Origin: Thiobacillus sp.
Lineage (GTDB): Bacteria > Pseudomonadota > Gammaproteobacteria > Burkholderiales > Thiobacillaceae
Length of the DNA: 64,000 nucleotides
Direction of reading: 5' to 3'
NCBI RefSeq assembly: GCF_018780105.1
Contig: NZ_JADMKC010000007.1
Location: 248,001 to 312,000, forward strand
Shown: one piece after another, positions 6,934 to 16,073 of the stretch
How positions within the stretch are numbered: position 1 is the first letter of the stretch
Layout of the letters: each line of letters opens with the position of its first letter
Position numbers and translations under genes: made by a program
Notes under the pieces: generated by a model
What the model was told of the DNA's origin: nothing
Seen by the model: only the letters and a program-made list of their open reading frames with translations
Databases searched by the model: none

Positions 6934-9900
6934 TTGTCGAGCCCTGATTTGAATATCCACTACCCCGACCTGCCCGTCAGCGCCCGTCGCGACGACATAC
7001 TTGCCGCACTGCAACAGAACCGGGTGCTGATCCTGTGCGGCGAAACCGGCTCGGGCAAGACCACGCAGATTCCCAAGATGTGCATGGAAATGGGCGTGCG
7101 TCCGGGCAAGCTGATCGGCTGCACCCAGCCGCGCCGCATCGCCGCACGTTCGGTGGCGGCACGCATTGCGCAGGAACTGGGGCCCGAGCTGGGCAGCCGG
7201 GTGGGCTACAAGGTGCGCTTTACCGACACCACCCGCCACGACGCGGCGATCAAGGTGATGACCGACGGCATCCTGCTGGCCGAAAGCCAGGGTGATCCGC
7301 TGCTGTCGCGCTACGACACGATCATCATCGACGAGGCGCACGAGCGCAGCCTCAATATCGATTTCCTGCTCGGCTATCTGAAAACGCTGGTGGAAAAGCG
7401 CAGCGACCTGCGCGTGGTGATCACCTCGGCCACCATCGACGCCGAACGCTTCTCCCAGCATTTCAACAATGCGCCGGTGATCGAGGTGTCGGGGCGCACC
7501 TATCCGGTGGAGATGCGCTGGCGGCCGATCGAGCGTGAAGAACCTGCGACGCCGGCCAAAGGCGAGCGCGAGAAAAAAGACAAGGACGCGCCTGACCAGA
7601 TTGCCGCCATCCTCGACGCCACCGACGAACTGGCGCGCCTCGGTTCCGGCGACATTCTGGTGTTCCTGCCGGGTGAGCGCGAGATCCGCGACACTGCCGA
7701 GGCGCTGCGCAAACACCACCCGCCCGGCACCGAAATCCTGCCGCTGTTTTCACGTTTGTCGGTGGCCGAGCAGGACGCTATTTTCAAACCCTCCAATCAG
7801 TCGCGGCGCATCGTGCTGGCGACCAACGTGGCGGAAACCTCGCTCACCGTGCCGGGTATCCGCTACGTGATCGATCCCGGCACCGCGCGGGTGAAGCGTT
7901 ATTCGGCGCGCAACAAGGTCGAGCAACTGCTGATCGAAAAGGTGTCGCAAGCCTCGGCCAACCAGCGCGCCGGACGTTGCGGCCGGGTGGCGGACGGCGT
8001 CTGCATTCGTTTATACGACGAGGCCGATTTCGCCAACCGGCCGCGCTTCACCGATCCCGAGCTGCTGCGTTCCTCGCTGGCCGGCGTCATTCTGCGCATG
8101 AAGACGCTGGGCCTCGGCGACGTGGTGGGTTTTCCTTTCATCGACCCACCCAGTTCGCGGCTGGTGAGCGACGGCTATCAATTGCTGGCCGAACTGCACG
8201 CGCTGGACGAGCAGGGGCGGCTCACCGACATCGGCAAGAAGCTCGGCAAGCTGCCGCTTGACCCGCGCATTGCGCGCATGCTGCTGGCGGCGGAACAGCA
8301 GCGTTGCGTCAACGAAGTGCTGATCATCGCCAGCGCGCTGTCGGTGCAGGACCCGCGCGACCGGCCGATGGAACGCGCGCAGGCGGCCGATGAAAAGCAC
8401 AAGTTGTTCGCCGACGAGCGCTCCGATTTCATGGGCTGGCTCAAGCTGTGGCGCTGGTACGAAGAGCAGGTGCAGCACAAGAAAACCAACCGCCAGCTGC
8501 AGACGTTGCTGCAGGATCATTTTCTGTCGCCGCGGCGCATGCGCGAGTGGCGCGACATCCACGGCCAGCTGCATGCGCAGGTCAGCGAGCTGGGTTTGAA
8601 GGAGAACGAGAAGGTCGCCGGCTACGACGCGATCCATCAGGCTTTGCTCACCGGTCTGCTCGGCAATATCGGTTTCAAGTCGGATGACATCAAGGCACGC
8701 GCCAAGTCAAATGAAGGCGCGGGGCGCGCTAAGCCGGGCGAAGGCAACTACCAGGGTGCGCGTGGTATCAAGCTGGCCATCCATCCCGGCTCGGCACTGG
8801 CGAAAAAGGGACCGAAATGGATCATGGCGGCCGAACTCACTGATACGGGTAGGCTGCTGGCGCGCACCGTTGCCGAAGTGCGGCCGGAGTGGATCGAGGC
8901 GGCGGGCCGGCATCTGCTGACGCGCATGTTCATCGAGCCGCACTGGGAGAAGGAGGGCGCGCGCGTGGTCGCGTTCGAGCGCGTCAGCCTGTATGGCATC
9001 ACCCTGGTGGCGCGCCGCAAGATTCACTACGGCAGCATCGATCCGCTGCTGTCGCGCGAACTGTTCATCCGTGGCGCGCTGGTGGCGGGCGATTACGACA
9101 CGCAGGCGAAATGGCTGACACACAACCGCGCACTGGTTCAGGAGATCGAGGACCTTGAACACAAGGCGCGCAAGTCGGGCGTGTGGCTGGACGAAGAGCG
9201 CATCTTCCGCGTGTTCGACGCGCGCATCCCCGCCGACATTCACAACGGCGCGGCGTTTGAGAAATGGCGGCAGCAAGCTGAGGCCGCGAACCCGAAAATC
9301 ATGTTCCTGCAGCGCGAGGACATTCTGGGCGAAGCCCTGGGCGCGGATCACACCCTGTTCCCCGAAACCATGCTGGTCGACGGCGTCGCGTGCAAACTCA
9401 AATACCGCTTCGAGCCGGGCCATCCGCTCGACGGCGTGACGCTGCAGCTGCCGCTGTACCTGCTCAACCGCGTCGAGGCGGCGCAGGCCGACTGGCTGGT
9501 GCCCGGCCTGATTCGCGAAAAGCTCACGGCCTTGTTGAAGCTGCTGCCCAAGGACAAGCGCCGCCCGCTGATTCCCTTGCCCGACACGGTGACGGCCTTT
9601 CTCGGCGTGGCGAAGTCCGGCGAGCAGGTGCTGACTCAGGCGCTGGCCGCGTATATCCGCAAGAAGACCGGCACCGACATTCATCCCGATGAATGGTCGG
9701 GCGAGTTTTCGGCCCATCTGAAAATGAACTTCAGCGTGATCGACGACAGCGGGCAGGAACTCGCCAGCGGGCGCGATCTTGTTGCGCTGCGTCAGCAACT
9801 CGGCGGCGCGGCGCGGATAACTTATGGCGGCGGCGCCGAAGACAGCGAATTTGAGCGCACCGGCTTGATGGAGTGGAGTTTCGGCGACCTGCCGGAGCAG

Positions 9901-10719
9901 GTGAAGTTCAAGCGTGGCGGACGTGAGCTGACCGGCTATCCCGCGCTGGTCGATACCGGCGAGAGCGTCGATCTGCGCCTGCTCGATACGGTCGACGCGG
10001 CTGCAAACGAAACCCGGCGTGGCGTGGTGCGGCTGTTGCGCATCGCCCTGGCGGCCCAGTTCAAGCAGCTCGATAAAGACTTGTCGCGCGAAACGGCGCT
10101 GGCGCTCAAATTCCGCAGCTTTGGCAGCGCCGAGGCTTTGCGCGAGGCGCTGATCGATGCGATCGCCACCCGCGCCTTGTTGGGCGACGACGACACGCCG
10201 CGCAAGCTGAAGGAATTCGACAAGCAGAAAGAGCGCGCCAAGCCCCGGGTTGCGGTGGTCAAACAGGCGCTGTTGCGCGAAGTGGCGGACATTCTCGACC
10301 TGCATGCCCAGGTGGCCGCGCGTCTGAATGCCAAGCCTCAGTTCACTGCGGCGATGCGCGATGAAACTGCGCATCTGGCGGCGCTGGTTCCGCCTGATTT
10401 CATCACCGTCACCGCCTGGGCGCATCTGCGCGATCTGACGCGTTACCTGCGCGGCATACTCAAACGGCTGGAAAAACTGCCGGCCTCCGAAGTGCGCGAT
10501 GCGCGCGGCATGGCCAGCGTGCTGACGCTGCAGAACAAGTATCTGGCGCGGCGTGCGCAGGTGAAGGGTGAACTGCCGGCGGCACTGGACGACTTCCGCT
10601 GGCAACTGGAAGAGTTGCGGATATCGCTGTTTGCGCAGGAACTGAAAACCCCGTACCCGGTGTCGGCCAAGCGCCTCGACAAACTGTGGGACGAGCTTGC
10701 CAGGCAGCCGCTGCATTGA
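6934..10719 (+). CDS. hrpA: ATP-dependent RNA helicase HrpA (DEAH box)
   Basis: 1261 residues, TTG start at 6934 (no ATG fits before the helicase core). Walker A GETGSGKTT at 36-44, the DEAH box at 133-136 (IIIDEAHERS), SAT-type motif III (ITSATIDAERF), motif VI region (ASANQRAGRCGR), then HA2, OB-fold and the long DUF3418 C-terminal region typical of HrpA. HrpA acts on mRNA and on stalled or collided ribosomes. Length matches proteobacterial HrpA (about 1300). It stands alone between a membrane protein and a phosphatidyltransferase. Confidence 0.95.
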   Translation: MSSPDLNIHYPDLPVSARRDDILAALQQNRVLILCGETGSGKTTQIPKMCMEMGVRPGKLIGCTQPRRIAARSVAARIAQELGPELGSRVGYKVRFTDTTRHDAAIKVMTDGILLAESQGDPLLSRYDTIIIDEAHERSLNIDFLLGYLKTLVEKRSDLRVVITSATIDAERFSQHFNNAPVIEVSGRTYPVEMRWRPIEREEPATPAKGEREKKDKDAPDQIAAILDATDELARLGSGDILVFLPGEREIRDTAEALRKHHPPGTEILPLFSRLSVAEQDAIFKPSNQSRRIVLATNVAETSLTVPGIRYVIDPGTARVKRYSARNKVEQLLIEKVSQASANQRAGRCGRVADGVCIRLYDEADFANRPRFTDPELLRSSLAGVILRMKTLGLGDVVGFPFIDPPSSRLVSDGYQLLAELHALDEQGRLTDIGKKLGKLPLDPRIARMLLAAEQQRCVNEVLIIASALSVQDPRDRPMERAQAADEKHKLFADERSDFMGWLKLWRWYEEQVQHKKTNRQLQTLLQDHFLSPRRMREWRDIHGQLHAQVSELGLKENEKVAGYDAIHQALLTGLLGNIGFKSDDIKARAKSNEGAGRAKPGEGNYQGARGIKLAIHPGSALAKKGPKWIMAAELTDTGRLLARTVAEVRPEWIEAAGRHLLTRMFIEPHWEKEGARVVAFERVSLYGITLVARRKIHYGSIDPLLSRELFIRGALVAGDYDTQAKWLTHNRALVQEIEDLEHKARKSGVWLDEERIFRVFDARIPADIHNGAAFEKWRQQAEAANPKIMFLQREDILGEALGADHTLFPETMLVDGVACKLKYRFEPGHPLDGVTLQLPLYLLNRVEAAQADWLVPGLIREKLTALLKLLPKDKRRPLIPLPDTVTAFLGVAKSGEQVLTQALAAYIRKKTGTDIHPDEWSGEFSAHLKMNFSVIDDSGQELASGRDLVALRQQLGGAARITYGGGAEDSEFERTGLMEWSFGDLPEQVKFKRGGRELTGYPALVDTGESVDLRLLDTVDAAANETRRGVVRLLRIALAAQFKQLDKDLSRETALALKFRSFGSAEALREALIDAIATRALLGDDDTPRKLKEFDKQKERAKPRVAVVKQALLREVADILDLHAQVAARLNAKPQFTAAMRDETAHLAALVPPDFITVTAWAHLRDLTRYLRGILKRLEKLPASEVRDARGMASVLTLQNKYLARRAQVKGELPAALDDFRWQLEELRISLFAQELKTPYPVSAKRLDKLWDELARQPLH

Positions 10720-10733
10720 GTAGGGTTCACCCC

Positions 10734-11297
10734 ATGAGCGAACGCATCCTCAATCTGCCGAATGCCATTTCGATACTGCGGCTGGCAGCCGTGCCGCTGG
10801 TGGCATGGTTGATTCTGCAGCAACGCTGGGAGCCGGCCTGCTGGCTGTTTCTGGCCGCGGCCGTATCGGACGGCATCGACGGCCTGCTGGCGCGCTGGCT
10901 CAATCAGATGACGCAGCTGGGCGCCGCGCTCGACAGTGTCGCCGACAAGGCGCTGGGCGTAGTGGCTCTGGTGTTGCTGACGCAGGCGGGTGCGATACCG
11001 CTGTGGGTGACGCTGGCGATCCTGTTGCGCGACAGCATCATCGTGCTGGGGGCGTTGAGTTATCGCGGGATGGCGGGACATCTGGAAATCCATCCCACCT
11101 GGCTAGGCAAGACGCATGTGTTTGCAGAGTTTGTGCTGCTGGTACTGGTGCTCGCCGATCTGGCGCGCGTACTCGACATCGATGCCTGGTTGAATCCCTT
11201 GTTCGTCGGCGTGTTCATCATTGCCGTGGTATCGGGCGTGCAATACGTCTGGATATGGGGGGCCAAGGCACGTCGCGAACGTGCAGGGGAAAGCTGA
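10734..11297 (+). CDS. CDP-alcohol phosphatidyltransferase family membrane protein
   Basis: 187 residues with several transmembrane helices. The full catalytic signature DG-x2-AR-x8-G-x3-D-x3-D is visible as DGLLARWLNQ followed by MTQLGAALDSVAD. Together with the start MSERILNLPNAISILRLAAVP, this places it with PgsA-like enzymes that transfer a phosphatidyl group from CDP-diacylglycerol. It may make phosphatidylglycerophosphate or a related lipid, but the acceptor cannot be read from sequence. It begins 14 bp after hrpA. Confidence 0.85.
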   Translation: MSERILNLPNAISILRLAAVPLVAWLILQQRWEPACWLFLAAAVSDGIDGLLARWLNQMTQLGAALDSVADKALGVVALVLLTQAGAIPLWVTLAILLRDSIIVLGALSYRGMAGHLEIHPTWLGKTHVFAEFVLLVLVLADLARVLDIDAWLNPLFVGVFIIAVVSGVQYVWIWGAKARRERAGES

Positions 11298-11301
11298 AAC
11301 C

Positions 11302-11847
11302 TTACTGAGTCGCGCGCTGCAGCGTGCGCAGGGTATGCGCCACTTCCTGCACATGCAGAGCCGGATCGACCTTGTCGAAGCGCGCAGCGATGCGGCCGTC
11401 CGGCCCGATGATGAAAGTGCGGCGGCGGGCGAATTTCACCAGACCAAGATTCAGCAGGCTGTCGTAATCCGCCGCCGTGCGCCCGTCCGGATCGGACAGC
11501 AGCGGAAACGGCAACTGATATTTGCGGGCAAAGGCAGCGTGCGAACGGGTGTCGTCCACGCTGACCCCCAGCACCGTCGCGCCCAGATCGCCCAGCACCC
11601 CGATGTCATCGCGAAAGCGGCACGCCTCCTGCGTGCAGCCTGGCGTGTCGTCCTTGGGATAGAAATACAGCACGAGCCAGCGTCCGGCGTAATCGCCGAG
11701 ACGATGCATTTTTCCATGTTGATCCGTCAGGCTGAAATCCGGCGCCATGCTGCCTTCCACACGCTGCGTGCCCGGCCGCAGCATCCACAGCACCACGCTC
11801 GCCAACACCAGCAATGCAGCCAGTCCACCCAATATCAGTTTGGTCAT
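11302..11847 (-). CDS. Membrane-anchored peroxiredoxin (BCP/PrxQ type)
   Basis: 181 residues from the ATG at 11847, preferred over 11859 because GGGAGAG sits just upstream. Residues 1-25 are a single hydrophobic helix (LILGGLAALLVLASVVLWML), followed by the thioredoxin-fold peroxiredoxin domain with the active-site motif YPKDDTPGCTQEACRFRDD. The motif Cys is the peroxidatic Cys; PrxQ enzymes usually have a resolving Cys five residues later, and one is present (CTQEAC). It likely faces the periplasm, detoxifying peroxides. It is convergent with the phosphatidyltransferase gene. Confidence 0.88.
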   Translation of the reverse strand: MTKLILGGLAALLVLASVVLWMLRPGTQRVEGSMAPDFSLTDQHGKMHRLGDYAGRWLVLYFYPKDDTPGCTQEACRFRDDIGVLGDLGATVLGVSVDDTRSHAAFARKYQLPFPLLSDPDGRTAADYDSLLNLGLVKFARRRTFIIGPDGRIAARFDKVDPALHVQEVAHTLRTLQRATQ

Positions 11848-11901
11848 GTGCTCTCCCAAGACGCGCCAATTTAACCCAGGTTGATCGCGGATTCAGCGTC
11901 G

Positions 11902-11931
11902 TTCGGTAATCCGTGCAGGATTCGGTAGAAT
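11902..11931 (+). promoter_or_regulatory. Possible sigma-70 promoter of tRNA-Arg
   Basis: TAGAAT at 11926-11931 is a good -10 element, 8 bp before the mature tRNA 5' end. The -35 candidate TTCGGT at 11902 is weak with an 18-bp spacer. Confidence 0.35.
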
Positions 11932-11939
11932 CGCGCCAC

Positions 11940-12015
11940 GCCTCGGTAGCTCAGTGGATAGAGCGACCCCCTCCTAAGGGGTAGGTCGGACGTTCGATTC
12001 GTCTTCGGGGCACCA
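11940..12015 (+). tRNA. tRNA-Arg (anticodon CCU)
   Basis: 76 nt cloverleaf with encoded CCA. Acceptor GCCTCGG pairs with TCGGGGC, the D-stem is GCTC/GAGC, the anticodon arm ACCCC-CTCCTAA-GGGGT gives anticodon CCU, and the T-arm has loop TTCGATT. The downstream 1.7 kb carries an AT-richer FRG gene, consistent with this tRNA or its neighbour serving as an integration hotspot, although I see no duplicated tRNA 3' end. Confidence 0.97.
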
Positions 12016-12118
12016 GTAAAAACAAGAGCTACAAGGATTGCTCTTCTGGATGGCGAATCTAAAAAATCGCGCGCTCTGTTGCCGCTGCGAGTCCTTTGAG
12101 GTTGAGTTCTGGCACATC

Positions 12119-12144
12119 AAAAGACGGTTGCAACCGTCCTTTTG
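12119..12144. terminator. Bidirectional intrinsic terminator
   Basis: A perfect palindrome GACGGTTGCAACCGTC at 12123-12138 is flanked by AAAA on the left and CTTTT on the right. It can end the tRNA-Arg transcript on the plus strand and the FRG gene transcript on the minus strand. Confidence 0.7.
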
Positions 12145-12198
12145 CATCATCTGGCGGAGGCGATTTAGCTAGAGGCTGGGATGATCAATCGCTCCATA

Positions 12199-13323
12199 CT
12201 AGTCCTCAAAATTTCTTTCCTTTAACTCTTCGCAAGCACCATCAAGTCCGGGGAACAGCGAACCCGCAGTAATGCCCATGTAGCTCAATTCTTGTATCAC
12301 TGCCCGTCGCTCAGACACTGGTAGATCGATGGCCCAAAGATACGATCGACCGGTGTTTTCGTGATGGAATTGGATGTAACTTTCTATGTCATCAATATTC
12401 GTCACCGTAGAGGCGGCTTGTTGTGGAATCATCCGTTCGTTTTCGATTGCTAGGAATTCCCCAATACTTAAATGTGGTGCGAAATGAAGCAGTTGCCGCA
12501 TTTGCGGTAAATCGGCCTTCCACTGCGCTTGGTCAAAGACGTGAATTCTCACTTTATCGGTTGGCAACGCTTTAGCCGCTTCCTGATTAGTAATTCCCCG
12601 ATACGCAAAATACGCAGCAACGTATGGCGAATATGTCCAGTCCAATAATGGCGTCGGGTATCCGTGGTGCTGTACCAGATTGTAGAACGCCCCGTTCTCG
12701 TTCGGATTTTCTAAGTTAAATACATGCCGCGTCCTTGCACTTAGGTGCTTGTGGAGGACCTGAATATCCTCGTTAAGGTAGCGGTGCAAATTTGCTCTAG
12801 AAGTGCGGTGAAATGACGTGCGAAGCCGCCATGGTTTGCTCTGGCCTCTGAATAGGTAACGATTCCCCTCCAGCGCTAGCACATGTTTTTTATAGGCGGC
12901 CCAATCGCTTACCTCTGGGTGGGGTTGAAGCTCTGAGTGGTCGCCCGCTCTGGAGCAAGGTAATTCGCAATAGCCATGGGTATCAATATTCGTTTTCCAA
13001 GTCATCTTCAGAACGGTCTCGGTCCATTCACATGCCACATCAGCGTACTGTGGAATGGCAATGTCCTTGCCAAAGAACTGCTTCACGTTATCCCAGGAAT
13101 CTGTTGTTCCGGTATGGGGGTTGATTGGCAAAATCTGGCTGGTGCGGAAAGAAATTTCCTGGTGCTTGCTGGGCGTTGTAAAGAAAGCGGCAAGATTGGG
13201 AAGGTGATCACTCTTGTCGTTAACGAAAGCCATTCCCTCGAATGCCGCTTGCCGCTCATCAATATTGACAAGGATGTATCCTTCGTTGGCGCCGGTGTAC
13301 CGGCCAATCCATTGACCCTTCAT
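12199..13323 (-). CDS. FRG-domain protein (accessory gene)
   Basis: 374 residues. The FRG domain occupies about residues 140-250: YLFRGQSK (FRG at 158-160) and QHHGYPTPLLDWT (218-230), followed by the YVAAYFA helix, all diagnostic. The N-terminal 120 residues are a separate uncharacterised beta-rich region. FRG proteins are common in mobile islands, sometimes near defence genes, and their biochemistry is poorly known. Codon use is clearly less GC-rich than neighbouring genes, and it lies alone between tRNA-Arg and tRNA-Glu, so it was probably acquired by transfer. There is no obvious partner gene, so it would act alone. Confidence 0.85.
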   Translation of the reverse strand: MKGQWIGRYTGANEGYILVNIDERQAAFEGMAFVNDKSDHLPNLAAFFTTPSKHQEISFRTSQILPINPHTGTTDSWDNVKQFFGKDIAIPQYADVACEWTETVLKMTWKTNIDTHGYCELPCSRAGDHSELQPHPEVSDWAAYKKHVLALEGNRYLFRGQSKPWRLRTSFHRTSRANLHRYLNEDIQVLHKHLSARTRHVFNLENPNENGAFYNLVQHHGYPTPLLDWTYSPYVAAYFAYRGITNQEAAKALPTDKVRIHVFDQAQWKADLPQMRQLLHFAPHLSIGEFLAIENERMIPQQAASTVTNIDDIESYIQFHHENTGRSYLWAIDLPVSERRAVIQELSYMGITAGSLFPGLDGACEELKERNFED

Positions 13324-13723
13324 GCTCGTGTCCTATCCCTTTCTGGGCTATCGCGTTTCACAAATCCTATCAGCATGATGACGAATCCTTAAGGGATAAG
13401 ACTATGGATAAAGTTGGGTGATCCCAGTCAGCGGAGAAACAGTACTCCGTCAGGGCAGATACCCCGTTGCCGTCATATACATAAAAACGGACCCGGCGAA
13501 CCGAGGACCACAAAAACCAAAAATCTAGGGTCAGGGCTAGCCAAGTAGCATAACGACGATAATGGGCCAAGGCGCAAAGAGACAAATCGGGACAGGTTTT
13601 TGTGGGCGGCCACGGCCTTGCTGGGCAGCGCGGCCTACGGGCGCAACAAAACACATCGGTCGTGTGTATCGCCGTGTGATTGAATGCTGATTGTTTGAAT
13701 TTGTCACGATCCTGAAAGGATGG
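13324..13723. other. 400-bp region without a supportable gene
   Basis: This lies between the FRG start and tRNA-Glu. A minus-strand frame is open across it but runs through the tRNA gene and has no initiation signal of its own; its composition (AHYRRYATWLALTLDFWFLW) matches nothing I recognise. It may contain the FRG promoter and island debris. Confidence 0.4.
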
Positions 13724-13799
13724 TGGCGTCCCCACGGGGATTCGAACCCCGGTACCTACCGTGAAAGGGTAGTGTCCTAGGCCTCTAGACGATGGGGAC
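13724..13799 (-). tRNA. tRNA-Glu (anticodon UUC)
   Basis: 76 nt including CCA. 5' GTCCCCA pairs with the 3' acceptor TGGGGAC, the anticodon arm CTACC-CTTTCAC-GGTAG gives UUC, and the T-loop is TTCGAAT. It is co-oriented with the small membrane protein gene and tRNA-Ala upstream, probably on one transcript. Confidence 0.97.
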
Positions 13800-13846
13800 C
13801 TGGACGACGGCATGAACCGTCTAAATTACTGCTCCGACTTGCGTCG

Positions 13847-14032
13847 TTACTTCTTGTTTGAAAGCTGCGTCAAGGTGACGCCGAGCAACAAACCGACGAA
13901 ACCCAATGGTACCAGTCCCAGCCAAACTTCGGCCAGTTCAACTCCATTCAGCATCTTCCAGAAGCCAACGATCAACCCGACCACACTCAGAATCAACGCC
14001 AGCAACGTGGTGATGACGCCCAGTTTGTGCAT
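13847..14032 (-). CDS. 61-residue two-helix membrane protein between two tRNAs
   Basis: ATG at 14032 with AGGAAG 5 bp upstream, only 16 bp after the mature 3' end of tRNA-Ala; the stop is 47 bp before tRNA-Glu. The peptide is MHKLGVITTLLALILSVVGL at the start, a short polar loop (WKMLNGVELAEVW), then LGLVPLGFVGLLLGVTLTQL and a basic end SNKK. Two predicted transmembrane helices. I do not recognise a family. The strong ribosome binding site and undisturbed frame argue that it is real. Confidence 0.65.
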   Translation of the reverse strand: MHKLGVITTLLALILSVVGLIVGFWKMLNGVELAEVWLGLVPLGFVGLLLGVTLTQLSNKK

Positions 14033-14048
14033 CGGACTTCCTGTTAGT

Positions 14049-14124
<76 letters not shown>

Positions 14125-14137
14125 AACGAAGCCGCGC

Positions 14138-14166
14138 ATTCTATAGACGCCGCGCGCGCTTGTAAA
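14138..14166 (-). promoter_or_regulatory. Sigma-70 promoter for tRNA-Ala / small protein / tRNA-Glu
   Basis: On the minus strand TTTACA is followed by a 17-bp GC-rich spacer and TAGAAT. The start point would fall about 7 bp before the tRNA-Ala 5' end. The G+C-rich segment between the -10 and the tRNA is compatible with a stringent discriminator. Confidence 0.6.
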
Positions 14167-14180
14167 GCATTCGCCCGAAC

Positions 14181-15563
14181 TTAATCGGGAAAAAGTTTGC
14201 CGGGATTGAGCAGGCCGAGCGGATCGAACTGCTGTTTGATGGCGCGCATGACGCCGAGCGTGGCGGGATCGATTTCCTGGGGGATGAAGCGGCGCTTTTC
14301 GGTGCCGATGCCATGTTCGCCCGAGAGGGTGCCGCCCAGTTCCAGTACACGCTGAATGATGGCGTCGAGCGCATGGTGGGCGCGCGTCATTTCTTCGCTG
14401 TCGTCCGGGTGCACCATGAGATTGATGTGCAGGTTGCCGTTTCCGGCATGGCCGAACGAGACCACGGGCAGGCGATACGTGCTGGCTGTGTGGTCGATGA
14501 AGTCGACAAATCCGGCCAGCAACGAAACCGGCACCACCACGTCTTCATTGATTTTGAGCGGTGCGATGCGCTTGACGGCATGCGACAGCGATTTGCGTGC
14601 TGTCCACAGTTCGGCGATTTCATCGCGCTTGAAACCGCTGCGCAGTTCGAGCAGGCCGTCGCCCGCGAGCGCGTGTTGCAGTGCGGCAATCTGGCGCGGC
14701 AAGTCCTGCGTTGCGCCATCGGCCTCGACCATCAACAAGGCACGGGTGCCGGACGGCAGGTCGTCTGCCGTACCGGTGGGGCGGATGGCGTCAATGGCGC
14801 GATGGTCCATGAATTCGAGCGCGCAGGGTACGACCGGCTGGCGCATGATGCGGCTGACCGCGGCGAGCGCAGCATGGTTGCTGGCATAACACACGCGCAG
14901 GGTGGCGACGGCTTCGGGTGCGGGCAGCAGTTTCAGCGTTGCTTCCGTGATGAGCGCAAGCGTGCCTTCCGAACCGATCAGCAGGCGGGTGAGGTCGTAG
15001 CCGGTGACGCCTTTGGTGGTGCGGCAACCGGTGCGAATGGTTTCTCCGCTGCCGGTGACGGCACGCAGCCCGAGGACGTGATCACGGGTGACACCATATT
15101 TGACCGCGTGCGGCCCGGCGGCATTCATCGCGAGATTGCCGCCTAACCGGCAATAGGCGCTGCTGCCGGGGTCCGGCGGGTAAAACAGGCCTGCGCTGCG
15201 TGCGATGCGATTGATTTCATCGGTGACGATGCCTGCTTCGACGACGATGAGCCGGTTGTCCTGATCGAACTCAAGCACGCGTTGCATGCATTCGAAGCTG
15301 ACGACAACGCTGCCTGCTGCGGGCAGTGCGCCACCGACGTTGCCGGAGCCCGCGCCGCGCGGCGTGAGGGCAATACGATGCCGGAAAGCAATTTGCGTCA
15401 GTGCGGCGACATCGTCGTGCGAAGCCGGAAACAGGACGGCTTCGGGCACGATCTGGCGCGGGGTTTCGTCGTGGCTGTAGAGCGCGCGCGTGGCTGCATC
15501 GTCGAGGGCGCGGTCGGCGCCCAGGACGGAGCGGAATTCGGCTAGCGCGCGTTCGGGCAGCAT
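14181..15563 (-). CDS. FAD-linked 2-hydroxyacid oxidase/dehydrogenase (GlcD/D-LDH type)
   Basis: 460 residues from the ATG at 15563, just after the upstream gene's stop; the longer in-frame start at 15608 would overlap that gene. FAD-binding PCMH domain with PRGAGSGNVGG and PPDPGSSAYCRLGGNLAMNAAG, then the C-terminal oxidase domain ending SGEHGIGTEKRRF, a GlcD/DLD signature. It likely oxidises glycolate or D-lactate into the quinone pool or cytochrome c. There is no GlcE or GlcF neighbour, which favours a stand-alone D-lactate dehydrogenase. Confidence 0.88.
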   Translation of the reverse strand: MLPERALAEFRSVLGADRALDDAATRALYSHDETPRQIVPEAVLFPASHDDVAALTQIAFRHRIALTPRGAGSGNVGGALPAAGSVVVSFECMQRVLEFDQDNRLIVVEAGIVTDEINRIARSAGLFYPPDPGSSAYCRLGGNLAMNAAGPHAVKYGVTRDHVLGLRAVTGSGETIRTGCRTTKGVTGYDLTRLLIGSEGTLALITEATLKLLPAPEAVATLRVCYASNHAALAAVSRIMRQPVVPCALEFMDHRAIDAIRPTGTADDLPSGTRALLMVEADGATQDLPRQIAALQHALAGDGLLELRSGFKRDEIAELWTARKSLSHAVKRIAPLKINEDVVVPVSLLAGFVDFIDHTASTYRLPVVSFGHAGNGNLHINLMVHPDDSEEMTRAHHALDAIIQRVLELGGTLSGEHGIGTEKRRFIPQEIDPATLGVMRAIKQQFDPLGLLNPGKLFPD

Positions 15564-15576
15564 GGCGAAACAGGGT

Positions 15577-15996
15577 TCAGCTGGTGTGCTCGGGCGGCAG
15601 TTGCGCAATCAGCTGGGCGATCATGTTGGCATCAAAGTCCATGCCGATATCCCAGCCGGGATTGAGCGCAATCGGCACGCCGCCGCCGATGCGGCGCAGC
15701 AGCCAGGAAAATTCGGTGAGGATGCCGCCCGCAAATTCCGGGTAATGCTCGACAAAGGGCTTGGCGCGCTCGGGGCTGGTAAATACCGCCAGCACGCGTT
15801 CGCCGTCTTCGTCTTCGATGACCAGCAGATCGGCCTGGGTCGAGCGCTGGAAGCCCTGAATCGGGTTCTTTTCGTCGCGCACCGGCATGAAGAGTTGCTG
15901 GTCGATCAGTTGCAGGACGAAGGCTTCGGGATCGAGCGAGCCGGCATGGACCGCAGCCAGCTGTTCTTCGAGTGTGTTGTGGGGAATGAAATTCAT
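15577..15996 (-). CDS. SseB-like domain protein
   Basis: 139 residues. The SseB N-terminal fold is suggested by LEEQLAAVHAGSLDPEAFVLQLIDQQLFMPV, GEPRVLAVFTSPERAK-like text (ERVLAVFTSPERAKPF) and GVPIALNPGWDIGMDFD near the end. SseB proteins affect serine sensitivity in E. coli and are otherwise uncharacterised. It sits 13 bp upstream of the FAD dehydrogenase gene, which it may accompany in an operon. Confidence 0.75.
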   Translation of the reverse strand: MNFIPHNTLEEQLAAVHAGSLDPEAFVLQLIDQQLFMPVRDEKNPIQGFQRSTQADLLVIEDEDGERVLAVFTSPERAKPFVEHYPEFAGGILTEFSWLLRRIGGGVPIALNPGWDIGMDFDANMIAQLIAQLPPEHTS

Positions 15997-16073
15997 GGGA
16001 GGCAGGCTTTCGCACGAGGGTGGAAGCAGTTTAACCGATGGCCGCCGCGCAATGCGCGTCGTACCACGGGTGC

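Noticed and set aside
8707..10716. 669-residue open frame on the minus strand opposite hrpA
   Set aside because: A high-G+C antisense shadow: the plus-strand frame is an unambiguous HrpA, and the antisense product is Arg/Gln/His-rich without domains.
13370..13813. 147-residue minus-strand frame
   Set aside because: It starts in and translates through tRNA-Glu, with no ribosome site; the remainder matches no family I know.
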